A stretch of DNA of 64,000 bases from Oenococcus kitaharae DSM 17330. GTDB lineage: Bacteria > Bacillota > Bacilli > Lactobacillales > Lactobacillaceae. The position numbers and the translations under genes were made by a program. Below, one piece after another: positions 1 through 9,117 of the stretch (position 1 is the first letter of the stretch; every line of letters begins with the position of its first letter). Location: positions 1,225,162-1,289,161 of the forward strand of contig NZ_CM001398.1 in the NCBI RefSeq assembly GCF_000241055.1, written 5' to 3'. The notes below the pieces were generated by a model that was not told the DNA's origin, did no database searches, and was given only the letters and a program-made list of their open reading frames with translations.

Positions 1-3000
1 GATGGTTTGACCTTGAAAATGCTTCTAGGCGATGATAAAACGGTCAGTGCCGCGATGGTTCGCCGCTTTAATGAACATCAAAAAGATTGGGAATACATAA
101 AATCTCATATTCGTAATGCAAAAAATGCCGGCAATGGTCTCTATGAGAAAAGCAAAAAATTTGATGGTATCAACGCAGCCTACTTGGCTTTACAAAGCGA
201 TAACGAGGATGATCGCAAAAAGGCCAAAAAAATTTTTCAAGATGAAATAAGTTCTGCCGACATTCCGGATGATGTAAAAGCTGATTTTCTTAAAAAAATT
301 GATGATGATCAATTCTTACCAATTCAAAGAACAAAAAATAATGGTACGATTCCTCATCAGCTTCACCGTAATGAACTGGAACAAATTATTGAAAAACAAG
401 GTATTTATTATCCATTTTTGAAGGATACATATCAGGAAAATAGTCATGAACTGAATAAAATAACGGCTCTAATTAATTTTCGTGTGCCGTATTATGTCGG
501 CCCCTTGGTAGAGGAAGAACAAAAAATTGCAGATGATGGAAAAAATATTCCCGATCCAACCAATCATTGGATGGTAAGAAAGTCCAATGATACGATTACG
601 CCATGGAATTTAAGTCAAGTCGTAGATTTGGATAAATCAGGCAGGCGATTTATTGAGAGATTGACGGGTACGGATACATATTTGATAGGCGAACCCACAT
701 TACCAAAAAATTCGCTTTTGTATCAGAAATTTGATGTTCTACAGGAACTAAACAATATCCGAGTATCCGGCCGCCGTTTGGACATTAGGGCAAAACAAGA
801 CGCATTCGAACATCTTTTTAAGGTACAAAAAACAGTCTCAGCAACGAACTTGAAGGATTTTTTGGTTCAGGCCGGTTATATTTCAGAAGATACTCAAATT
901 GAAGGATTGGCTGATGTAAATGGGAAGAATTTTAATAATGCACTAACAACCTATAATTATCTTGTTTCGGTTTTAGGAAGAGAATTTGTTGAAAATCCTA
1001 GCAATGAAGAATTGTTGGAAGAAATAACAGAATTACAAACCGTTTTTGAAGATAAAAAAGTCTTGCGCAGGCAGCTTGACCAGTTAGATGGCCTTTCCGA
1101 TCATAATCGAGAAAAACTGTCAAGAAAGCATTACACCGGTTGGGGACGGATTTCAAAGAAACTTTTAACCACAAAAATTGTTCAAAATGCTGATAAAATT
1201 GATAATCAGACTTTTGATGTTCCCCGTATGAACCAAAGTATCATTGATACTCTGTACAATACAAAAATGAATTTGATGGAGATTATTAATAACGCGGAGG
1301 ATGATTTTGGCGTTCGGGCCTGGATTGATAAACAGAATACGACGGATGGGGATGAGCAAGATGTTTACAGTCTCATTGATGAGTTAGCTGGTCCAAAGGA
1401 AATAAAACGTGGTATTGTTCAGTCCTTTCGAATCCTGGATGACATCACAAAAGCTGTTGGCTATGCTCCGAAACGTGTTTACCTAGAATTTGCAAGAAAA
1501 ACACAAGAATCACATCTAACTAATTCTCGAAAAAATCAGCTAAGCACATTATTAAAAAATGCCGGGCTGTCGGAACTTGTGACTCAGGTGAGCCAATATG
1601 ATGCTGCCGCTTTGCAAAACGACCGCCTATATTTGTACTTTTTGCAGCAAGGCAAAGATATGTACTCTGGCGAAAAGTTGAATTTAGATAATCTTTCAAA
1701 TTACGATATTGATCATATTATTCCGCAAGCCTACACGAAAGATAATTCTTTAGACAACCGTGTGCTTGTCAGCAATATTACTAACAGGCGCAAATCTGAT
1801 TCGTCAAATTATTTGCCAGCTTTAATCGATAAAATGCGCCCATTCTGGTCTGTGCTTTCAAAGCAGGGCCTATTGAGTAAACACAAATTCGCTAATCTGA
1901 CTCGGACACGTGATTTTGATGATATGGAGAAAGAGCGTTTTATTGCACGTTCGCTGGTAGAAACACGCCAAATTATCAAAAATGTTGCCAGCTTGATTGA
2001 TTCGCATTTTGGCGGTGAAACAAAAGCCGTTGCCATTCGTTCATCATTAACGGCTGACATGCGGCGTTATGTCGATATTCCTAAAAACCGTGATATTAAT
2101 GATTATCACCACGCGTTTGATGCCTTACTTTTTTCAACTGTCGGTCAATATACAGAAAATAGCGGACTAATGAAAAAAGGTCAGCTTTCAGACAGTGCGG
2201 GAAACCAATATAATCGTTATATCAAAGAGTGGATTCATGCTGCTCGTTTAAATGCTCAGTCGCAAAGAGTTAATCCATTTGGTTTTGTTGTTGGGTCTAT
2301 GCGGAATGCTGCTCCCGGAAAATTGAATCCAGAAACTGGTGAGATTACGCCAGAGGAGAATGCTGATTGGTCCATTGCTGATTTGGATTATCTGCATAAA
2401 GTGATGAATTTTAGAAAAATAACTGTGACTCGCAGGTTAAAAGACCAAAAGGGCCAATTATATGATGAAAGTCGTTATCCATCCGTTTTGCATGATGCCA
2501 AAAGCAAAGCATCCATCAACTTTGATAAACACAAGCCCGTAGATCTATACGGTGGATTTAGTTCAGCTAAACCGGCCTATGCTGCATTAATTAAATTTAA
2601 AAATAAGTTTCGATTGGTCAATGTGCTGCGGCAATGGACTTATTCTGATAAGAATTCTGAAGATTACATTTTGGAACAGATTCGTGGAAAATATCCTAAG
2701 GCTGAGATGGTCTTGTCACATATACCATATGGCCAGTTGGTAAAAAAAGATGGTGCTTTAGTTACTATCTCATCAGCGACTGAATTGCATAATTTCGAAC
2801 AGCTATGGCTGCCTTTGGCTGACTATAAATTAATTAACACTCTCTTGAAAACAAAAGAGGATAATCTCGTTGATATTTTGCATAACCGCTTAGACTTGCC
2901 TGAAATGACTATTGAATCAGCTTTTTACAAAGCTTTTGATTCGATCTTATCTTTTGCTTTCAATAGGTATGCTTTGCATCAAAATGCATTGGTAAAGTTA

Positions 3001-3255
3001 CAAGCACATCGTGATGACTTTAATGCTTTAAATTATGAAGATAAACAGCAGACTCTGGAGAGGATTTTGGATGCCCTGCATGCGAGCCCGGCTTCTTCGG
3101 ACTTGAAGAAAATCAATTTATCGAGTGGATTCGGGAGATTATTTTCTCCCTCGCATTTCACATTGGCAGATACTGATGAATTCATATTCCAGTCTGTCAC
3201 TGGTTTATTTTCTACTCAAAAAACTGTTGCACAGTTGTATCAAGAGACAAAATAA
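1..3255 (+). CDS. cas9: CRISPR-associated endonuclease Cas9, type II-A (5' end outside window)
   Basis: Cas9 is the RNA-guided DNA endonuclease that cuts targets with the crRNA:tracrRNA duplex. The frame is open from base 1, so about 1084 residues are visible and the N-terminus (RuvC-I, arginine-rich bridge helix, early REC lobe) lies upstream. The first visible residues match the REC-lobe block around residue 310 of S. pyogenes Cas9, which would make the full protein roughly 1390 aa. Visible landmarks in order are the REC block with PHQLH and PYYVGPL, RuvC-II (YLEFARK, Glu codon 1486-1488), the HNH motif NYDIDHIIPQ (His codon 1714-1716), RuvC-III DYHHAFDAL (Asp codon 2119-2121), then the PAM-interacting C-terminal part. 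The catalytic residues that can be seen are intact. It is followed by a bidirectional terminator, an antisense tracrRNA gene and cas1. Confidence 0.97.
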   Translation, partial: DGLTLKMLLGDDKTVSAAMVRRFNEHQKDWEYIKSHIRNAKNAGNGLYEKSKKFDGINAAYLALQSDNEDDRKKAKKIFQDEISSADIPDDVKADFLKKIDDDQFLPIQRTKNNGTIPHQLHRNELEQIIEKQGIYYPFLKDTYQENSHELNKITALINFRVPYYVGPLVEEEQKIADDGKNIPDPTNHWMVRKSNDTITPWNLSQVVDLDKSGRRFIERLTGTDTYLIGEPTLPKNSLLYQKFDVLQELNNIRVSGRRLDIRAKQDAFEHLFKVQKTVSATNLKDFLVQAGYISEDTQIEGLADVNGKNFNNALTTYNYLVSVLGREFVENPSNEELLEEITELQTVFEDKKVLRRQLDQLDGLSDHNREKLSRKHYTGWGRISKKLLTTKIVQNADKIDNQTFDVPRMNQSIIDTLYNTKMNLMEIINNAEDDFGVRAWIDKQNTTDGDEQDVYSLIDELAGPKEIKRGIVQSFRILDDITKAVGYAPKRVYLEFARKTQESHLTNSRKNQLSTLLKNAGLSELVTQVSQYDAAALQNDRLYLYFLQQGKDMYSGEKLNLDNLSNYDIDHIIPQAYTKDNSLDNRVLVSNITNRRKSDSSNYLPALIDKMRPFWSVLSKQGLLSKHKFANLTRTRDFDDMEKERFIARSLVETRQIIKNVASLIDSHFGGETKAVAIRSSLTADMRRYVDIPKNRDINDYHHAFDALLFSTVGQYTENSGLMKKGQLSDSAGNQYNRYIKEWIHAARLNAQSQRVNPFGFVVGSMRNAAPGKLNPETGEITPEENADWSIADLDYLHKVMNFRKITVTRRLKDQKGQLYDESRYPSVLHDAKSKASINFDKHKPVDLYGGFSSAKPAYAALIKFKNKFRLVNVLRQWTYSDKNSEDYILEQIRGKYPKAEMVLSHIPYGQLVKKDGALVTISSATELHNFEQLWLPLADYKLINTLLKTKEDNLVDILHNRLDLPEMTIESAFYKAFDSILSFAFNRYALHQNALVKLQAHRDDFNALNYEDKQQTLERILDALHASPASSDLKKINLSSGFGRLFSPSHFTLADTDEFIFQSVTGLFSTQKTVAQLYQETK

Positions 3256-3417
3256 AAGTCCGCAAGTGAATGCGGACTTTTTATGTATTGTGGGCATAAG
3301 CCCTTCTGCACATAAAATGTGAAGAAAATTAAGCTTGAAATTAATCTTGCTTTACTTCAATGCTGTGTGTCAGATCAATGAGGTAGAACCCAATGATGTT
3401 TGGGATGATCAATCCCA
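3252..3417 (-). ncRNA. tracrRNA, antisense in the cas9-cas1 gap
   Basis: Read on the minus strand, 3391 down to 3364 is perfectly complementary to repeat bases 9-36 (28 nt). The next four bases (GCAT) face repeat bases GA, and TGAAGT (3359-3354) pairs with repeat bases GCTTCA using one G-U. This gives a 6-bp lower stem, 2:4 bulge and long upper stem, the geometry of the S. pyogenes crRNA:tracrRNA. Downstream come a possible nexus stem (about 3349-3322), a hairpin CACAT/ATGTG (3309-3321), a small GGGC/GCCC hairpin (3292-3303) and a Rho-independent terminator ending near 3252. The 5' end near 3417 is inferred from the promoter; the mature form should begin within the anti-repeat after RNase III cleavage. 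Pairing is seen directly; transcription is inferred. Confidence 0.9.
3254..3283. terminator. Bidirectional terminator shared by cas9 and tracrRNA
   Basis: A 10-bp perfect stem (AAAAGTCCGC at 3254-3263, GCGGACTTTT at 3272-3281, 8-nt loop) has T-runs on both strands. It overlaps the cas9 stop codon and also forms the last hairpin of the tracrRNA, so one element closes two convergent transcripts. Confidence 0.9.
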
Positions 3418-3426
3418 AACATCATT
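3392..3426. repeat. 14-bp perfect inverted repeat next to the anti-repeat
   Basis: The arms AATGATGTTTGGGA (3392-3405) and TCCCAAACATCATT (3413-3426) are exact reverse complements around a 7-nt loop. The repeat starts at the base directly after the repeat-like sequence and overlaps the predicted -10 of the tracrRNA promoter. It has no T-run on either side, so it is not a normal terminator. It could be an operator or a 5' hairpin of a long tracrRNA form. Confidence 0.85.
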
Positions 3427-3452
3427 AGAACATAATTCGGGAGTGCTTGCAA
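3424..3452 (-). promoter_or_regulatory. Predicted tracrRNA promoter
   Basis: On the minus strand, TTGCAA (3452-3447) and TCTAAT (3429-3424) are separated by 17 bp, scoring 4/6 and 5/6 to the vegetative consensus. This places the start near 3417, inside the inverted repeat and about 26 nt ahead of the anti-repeat. It is a prediction by eye. Confidence 0.5.
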
Positions 3453-3453
3453 G

Positions 3454-4323
3454 ATGGCATGGCGAAATATTTTAATTAATCAACATTGTAAAATCTCTTA
3501 CAAAATGAATATGTGCGTCGTTCAGACTGAAACAGATGTTCATCAGATTCCGGTGGAAGATATTCGACTACTGGTTATTGCAACCACAAGAGCCGTGATT
3601 ACCACTTATGCAGTCATGGAACTGCTTAAAAGACAAGTCGGTATTTTGTTTACTGACGACAAGGCTTTTCCGATTGGTGAGATCAATAATTATTTAGGTG
3701 GTGGCAATCGAAATAAAAATATCCAGCAGCAGGTTGATTGGCCCATTGAAAGAAAACAAAATTTATGGGCCGAGATAGTTAAATCCAAAATATTGAATCA
3801 ATCGAAATGTCTAGATTTTTTTTCTGAAAATGATCGATCACTAGAGCAGCTAATCATACAGGTTAATCAGAACGATAATTCGAATAGAGAAGCTGTCGCT
3901 GCACGCATGTATTTTACGAGACTTTTTGGCCCGAGTTTCGTCAGGCACAATGATGATGAACCTATTAATGCGTTGCTAAATTATGGTTATTCGATTCTGT
4001 TATCGACCGTTGCTCGAGAAATTTCATCAAATGGTTTTCTGACAGAACTTGGCATTCATCATAATAGCCAAGAAAATGTTTTTAACCTCGCCTGTGATCT
4101 GATGGAACCCTTTCGTCCGATTATTGATCGTGCTGTTGCACAAATGACAGATTTTGATTTATCACTGCAGCATAAGATAGAGCTAATTGAATTATTTGAT
4201 GATGAAGTGGGTTATTTGCAACACCAAGCGACTGTTAACAGTGCCATTACGGAGTATGTAAGAAACGCACTCGACTATTTATGTGGCAAGCGACCGGAAG
4301 TTGCGGTTAGTGTGGCGATATGA
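3454..4323 (+). CDS. cas1: CRISPR integrase Cas1 (type II)
   Basis: Cas1 is the metal-dependent integrase that, with Cas2, inserts new spacers at the leader end of the array. The 289-aa protein opens with MAWRNILINQHCKISYK, closely resembling the type II Cas1 start (MGWRTVVVN...). It contains the mid-protein AARMYFTRLFG block, which carries the conserved region around the catalytic Glu, and the GYSILLSTVAREI and DLMEPFRPIIDRAV blocks with the later His/Asp-region residues. The start ATG at 3454 is preceded by GGAG at a suitable distance. The gene overlaps cas2 by 4 bp (ATGA). The terminator behind cas9 means cas1-cas2-csn2 needs either read-through or its own promoter; a weak TTGTGG/CATAAA pair (3289-3294, 3312-3317) is the best candidate I see. 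Confidence 0.97.
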   Translation: MAWRNILINQHCKISYKMNMCVVQTETDVHQIPVEDIRLLVIATTRAVITTYAVMELLKRQVGILFTDDKAFPIGEINNYLGGGNRNKNIQQQVDWPIERKQNLWAEIVKSKILNQSKCLDFFSENDRSLEQLIIQVNQNDNSNREAVAARMYFTRLFGPSFVRHNDDEPINALLNYGYSILLSTVAREISSNGFLTELGIHHNSQENVFNLACDLMEPFRPIIDRAVAQMTDFDLSLQHKIELIELFDDEVGYLQHQATVNSAITEYVRNALDYLCGKRPEVAVSVAI

Positions 4324-4640
4324 GGTATCGAATTATGCGCTTAATGATTTTTTTTGATCTACCGACTTTAACAGCCTCAGATAGACGAAATTACAGACAG
4401 TTTCGAAAGATGTTGATTAATGAGGGATTTTTGATGATTCAAGAAAGCGTATATGTGAGAGTCGCTATGAATCGAAAATCTGCGGACTTTTTAGTTAAGC
4501 GCGTCGCACAGCTTTGCCCGAAAAGTGGCATTGTTCAGTCGCTCATGATCACGGAAAACCAATATGCCTCCATCGAATTTTTGGCCGGTAATCCTATTGA
4601 AGATGTTCGAAATAGTGATGCAAAGGTAGTGGTGATATGA
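4320..4640 (+). CDS. cas2: CRISPR adaptation protein Cas2
   Basis: Cas2 is the small ferredoxin-fold dimer that bridges two Cas1 dimers in the adaptation complex. At 106 aa it has the family size and begins with a hydrophobic strand followed by the conserved Asp (RLMIFFDLPT), then RRNYRQFRKMLINEGFLMIQESVYVRV, the typical second helix and strand. The start ATG overlaps the cas1 stop and its own stop overlaps csn2, so the three genes are translationally coupled. Family knowledge places its role as structural in spacer integration; nothing in the sequence looks degenerate. Confidence 0.96.
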   Translation: MRYRIMRLMIFFDLPTLTASDRRNYRQFRKMLINEGFLMIQESVYVRVAMNRKSADFLVKRVAQLCPKSGIVQSLMITENQYASIEFLAGNPIEDVRNSDAKVVVI

Positions 4641-5299
4641 ATTATCAAATTACGAGATACCCATTTGATCCTGTTGCTCTTGATACGGGACTGAATATAC
4701 TCTCGGTTGAGGATACACAATTATTTTTTGATTTTTGTCAAGATTTTCAGTCAGAAGAAGGAAAGACAATCATTACGAGTGGTGGGAAACAGCTCGTGAT
4801 GCAAAAAAATATGACGTTTTTTGGGGATGTGACACGAGTTTTTGATTTTAATCAGCTTTATTTAAAAGCAGCAATCAAAACTTTATCAAAAAATTTTGAC
4901 GAAATGGATTTGCAACAGCTTGACGATCTTAACGGTCAAATTAATCGGTTATTTACAAAGGTCATTTTTTCTAGCAATTTACCAATAGATTTAAACTTAG
5001 AATTTGATTTAATGGAGACAATCAAATCTAGGAAAATCGTGATAGATATGCCCATTCTCAACACGCCCTACGATAAAATTCGAAGTACAATAGATCTAGC
5101 AGCTGAGTTGTCAGATCCTCATTTGCTTGTTTTTACGAATGCTTTTCAATACTTGACTATGGGCCAAACCAATCAATTGGCTGAATATTCAAGATCAATG
5201 GAAAGAAATGTCTTATTTTTAGAAAGGTTTGATTCCAAAATTGATCTCACTGAAGCAGCTAATTCCTATTTCTTCGATAAAGACTTTGTCCAATTCTAG
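4637..5299 (+). CDS. csn2: Type II-A adaptation protein Csn2
   Basis: Csn2 is the subtype II-A marker: a ring-forming, calcium-binding protein that holds double-stranded DNA ends and works with Cas1-Cas2 (and Cas9) in spacer acquisition. The 220-aa length matches the short Csn2 group typified by S. pyogenes. Recognisable blocks are the N-terminal NYQITRYPFDPVAL, a mid region with VFDFNQLYLKAAIKTLSK, and the C-terminal LLVFTNAFQYLTMGQ followed by NVLFLERFDS. It overlaps cas2 by 4 bp. The stop codon is only 20 bp before the first CRISPR repeat, so the array leader must lie inside the 3' end of this gene or be almost absent. Confidence 0.93.
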   Translation: MNYQITRYPFDPVALDTGLNILSVEDTQLFFDFCQDFQSEEGKTIITSGGKQLVMQKNMTFFGDVTRVFDFNQLYLKAAIKTLSKNFDEMDLQQLDDLNGQINRLFTKVIFSSNLPIDLNLEFDLMETIKSRKIVIDMPILNTPYDKIRSTIDLAAELSDPHLLVFTNAFQYLTMGQTNQLAEYSRSMERNVLFLERFDSKIDLTEAANSYFFDKDFVQF

Positions 5300-5319
5300 A
5301 AAGTACGAACATGCGGTCT
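5300..5319 (+). promoter_or_regulatory. Very short leader between csn2 and array
   Basis: Only 20 bp separate the csn2 stop from repeat 1. In type II-A loci the leader bases directly next to repeat 1 (the leader-anchoring sequence) direct Cas1-Cas2 integration; here they read CGGTCT. I see no convincing promoter in the 20 bp, so pre-crRNA transcription probably starts inside csn2 or comes from the cas operon. Function inferred from position. Confidence 0.45.
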
Positions 5320-8300
5320 GCTTCAGATGTGTGTCAGATCAATGAGGTAGAACCCTGCACCATGTGCCATATCATCGGCATTGCCGCTTCAGATGTGTGT
5401 CAGATCAATGAGGTAGAACCCATAATCACCCAGCTAGGATTTGTACATGGCGCTTCAGATGTGTGTCAGATCAATGAGGTAGAACCCAAGAATTCTGTCA
5501 AATGCTAAAGACAGATAGCTTCAGATGTGTGTCAGATCAATGAGGTAGAACCCCACCACTTTTTACAAGCTCTGTTCTAATGGGCTTCAGATGTGTGTCA
5601 GATCAATGAGGTAGAACCCGCTATATCGGCCAAACACAAGACCAACAAGGCTTCAGATGTGTGTCAGATCAATGAGGTAGAACCCTTGCTTCTGTCGGGA
5701 ATGCCGTGACTCAAGGCTTCAGATGTGTGTCAGATCAATGAGGTAGAACCCAAAGTTTGGTCATTTTTTTACCTCAATCATGCTTCAGATGTGTGTCAGA
5801 TCAATGAGGTAGAACCCTTCAAACAAAGCAATTGGTCGAAACATTGGGCTTCAGATGTGTGTCAGATCAATGAGGTAGAACCCTGATACGATTGACTTTC
5901 AATATCACCAAACGCTTCAGATGTGTGTCAGATCAATGAGGTAGAACCCTAATTGATACAAACGGCGAAGTGTTAAGCAGCTTCAGATGTGTGTCAGATC
6001 AATGAGGTAGAACCCACTGTGATTTGCCTGTACGTGTGAAAAACGGCTTCAGATGTGTGTCAGATCAATGAGGTAGAACCCTGGAACGGTGCTGAGAACC
6101 AATGGTTATGCGCTTCAGATGTGTGTCAGATCAATGAGGTAGAACCCGTGATATTTGGATTAGGTGAAACAGAAACGGCTTCAGATGTGTGTCAGATCAA
6201 TGAGGTAGAACCCACAACCTCAACTATTTGAGTGTTGGCAAGCGCTTCAGATGTGTGTCAGATCAATGAGGTAGAACCCGCAACGAATAGGCCGTACCGA
6301 CCTATTCGTGCTTCAGATGTGTGTCAGATCAATGAGGTAGAACCCAAACGGATATTATCAATTTGAGGTAATCGCGCTTCAGATGTGTGTCAGATCAATG
6401 AGGTAGAACCCTTCAGTGGCTCATAACCCATTGGCATTTGTGCTTCAGATGTGTGTCAGATCAATGAGGTAGAACCCATGATTTGAAAACAATCTTGCAG
6501 ATAAAAGGCTTCAGATGTGTGTCAGATCAATGAGGTAGAACCCAACGCATTTGCTGGAATTCGGACACGCCACGCTTCAGATGTGTGTCAGATCAATGAG
6601 GTAGAACCCAGTACAATACGGATGAAATCAGCATGTCGAGCTTCAGATGTGTGTCAGATCAATGAGGTAGAACCCATTCATGGGCTTAGGCACACACATG
6701 CGAGTGCTTCAGATGTGTGTCAGATCAATGAGGTAGAACCCACAATCGTGTGCTTATCGCCACGCCATGGCGCTTCAGATGTGTGTCAGATCAATGAGGT
6801 AGAACCCGGTTGGATGACCATAATTTGCTGGGCTTTGGCTTCAGATGTGTGTCAGATCAATGAGGTAGAACCCAATCCTTGAGCTAAATTACCGTTAATC
6901 GTAGCTTCAGATGTGTGTCAGATCAATGAGGTAGAACCCTTTATTACTCCTTTCAAGCTGACTGTTGGGGCTTCAGATGTGTGTCAGATCAATGAGGTAG
7001 AACCCTAGCTGCACTGGCAGAAACACGGGCATTAAGCTTCAGATGTGTGTCAGATCAATGAGGTAGAACCCAAAATATCGTCAATACACAATCAGAAGGT
7101 TGCTTCAGATGTGTGTCAGATCAATGAGGTAGAACCCTTTCTGTCATCTCGATCCTTTCTAAATTAAGCTTCAGATGTGTGTCAGATCAATGAGGTAGAA
7201 CCCAGAATGCGTTGTTTATCAAGGCTCAAAGTGGCTTCAGATGTGTGTCAGATCAATGAGGTAGAACCCAGTTATCAAATCAAAATCGAGAGTATTAACG
7301 CTTCAGATGTGTGTCAGATCAATGAGGTAGAACCCGAGACCACTGGCTCTATGATGGAAAAGTAGGCTTCAGATGTGTGTCAGATCAATGAGGTAGAACC
7401 CCTACTTCTATTGAAGTAGTACTACCAAGCAGCTTCAGATGTGTGTCAGATCAATGAGGTAGAACCCAAGTAAATGGTACAAAAGCTCTCACAACGCGCT
7501 TCAGATGTGTGTCAGATCAATGAGGTAGAACCCTCTTGGCCGGTATCGGAAAGGGCATTGCTAGCTTCAGATGTGTGTCAGATCAATGAGGTAGAACCCA
7601 ATTGCTTAGAGAGCGATTTTTCAAACAATGCTTCAGATGTGTGTCAGATCAATGAGGTAGAACCCTACCACATTCTTCAACAGACTATCAGTCCTGCTTC
7701 AGATGTGTGTCAGATCAATGAGGTAGAACCCAACTAATTTATTCCTTTTAAGGAACATATTGCTTCAGATGTGTGTCAGATCAATGAGGTAGAACCCGCG
7801 TATATGCTCAAACCGGAGTTCATAGAAGCTTCAGATGTGTGTCAGATCAATGAGGTAGAACCCATAGCGACGTTGGCTAAACAACCAAATGGGGCTTCAG
7901 ATGTGTGTCAGATCAATGAGGTAGAACCCTTTATCAGGTTTCTCTAAATAGTTCTGCCAGCTTCAGATGTGTGTCAGATCAATGAGGTAGAACCCTACAA
8001 AGCCGTTGGTAATTTATCCGGTTCAGCTTCAGATGTGTGTCAGATCAATGAGGTAGAACCCTTCACTTCCTCTTTTCTGAGCCCAGAAAATGCTTCAGAT
8101 GTGTGTCAGATCAATGAGGTAGAACCCAAGCGGTGGTTCATGAAGCTCGCCAAAATTGCTTCAGATGTGTGTCAGATCAATGAGGTAGAACCCCTGATAA
8201 ACGACGGAATTTTGTCCCTTGACGCTTCAGATGTGTGTCAGATCAATGAGGTAGAACCCATTTCAAAGCAATTTCGCAAAAAGATCAAAGCTTCAGATGT

Positions 8301-9117
8301 GTGTCAGATCAATGAGGTAGAACCCGAAAGCAAATCTTATCTCGTGACGCAGGTGGCTTCAGATGTGTGTCAGATCAATGAGGTAGAACCCTAGAATCAA
8401 TCCCCTGTGCTTCGTCTCTTGGCTTCAGATGTGTGTCAGATCAATGAGGTAGAACCCGAAGGCTACATCAAGACTGGTGTCGATCATGCTTCAGATGTGT
8501 GTCAGATCAATGAGGTAGAACCCCCGTTGGCATGCAACCAGATGCCAACAACCGCTTCAGATGTGCGTCAGATCAATGAGGTAGAACCCAACCGTTCAGT
8601 CCATAAACGCCGGCGCTATGCTTCAGATGTGTGTCAGATCAATGAGGTAGAACCCCGGCAAAGCGGAATAATCTTGTCACCTTCGGCTTCAGATGTGTGT
8701 CAGATCAATGAGGTAGAACCCTACAGCTTACAAAATACATAAAAGTATGCAGCTTCAGATGTGTGTCAGATCAATGAGGTAGAACCCTTATTTAAAAGCC
8801 GGTCAACATCCTTTTAAGCTTCAGATGTGTGTCAGATCAATGAGGTAGAACCCCATTTTTATCTGTAATGTCACTAAAAATATGCTTCAGATGTGTGTCA
8901 GATCAATGAGGTAGAACCCTACAGCTTACAAAATACATAAAAGTATGCAGCTTCAGATGTGTGTCAGATCAATGAGGTAGAACCCTTTCCCGTGCGTGGG
9001 AAAACCCTGATTTAAGCTTCAGATGTGTGTCAGATCAATGAGGTAGAACCCCATGCTGGTCTTGTATGACACCAAACATGAGCTTCAGATGTGTGTCAGA
9101 TCAATGAGGTAGAACTT
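5320..9117 (+). CRISPR. Type II-A CRISPR array, 58 repeats and 57 spacers
   Basis: The 36-bp repeat begins GCTTCAGATGTG and ends GAGGTAGAACCC, and recurs at 5320 + 66n with 30-bp spacers; the distance from first to last repeat is exactly 57 x 66 bp. The inner block GTCAGATCAAT recalls type II-A repeats of lactobacilli. Repeat 50 has T to C at its base 13 (position 8566). Repeat 58 (9082-9117) ends CTT instead of CCC, which marks the leader-distal end and sets the direction: newest spacers next to csn2, crRNA on the plus strand, consistent with the anti-repeat. Spacers 52 (8722-8751) and 55 (8920-8949) are identical. Several spacers contain internal inverted repeats. The long near-invariant array suggests recent activity. 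No spacer visibly matches this window. Confidence 0.99.

Noticed and set aside
3354..3391. A solitary degenerate CRISPR repeat upstream of cas1
   Set aside because: Better explained as the tracrRNA anti-repeat seen on the opposite strand: the divergence is exactly the lower-stem and bulge pattern, followed by hairpins and a terminator.
5311..8742. Open frames inside the array encoding repeated ASDVCQINEVEP peptides
   Set aside because: They are translations of the 36-bp repeat; 66-bp periodicity keeps the frame open. They have no ribosome binding sites and break at spacers.
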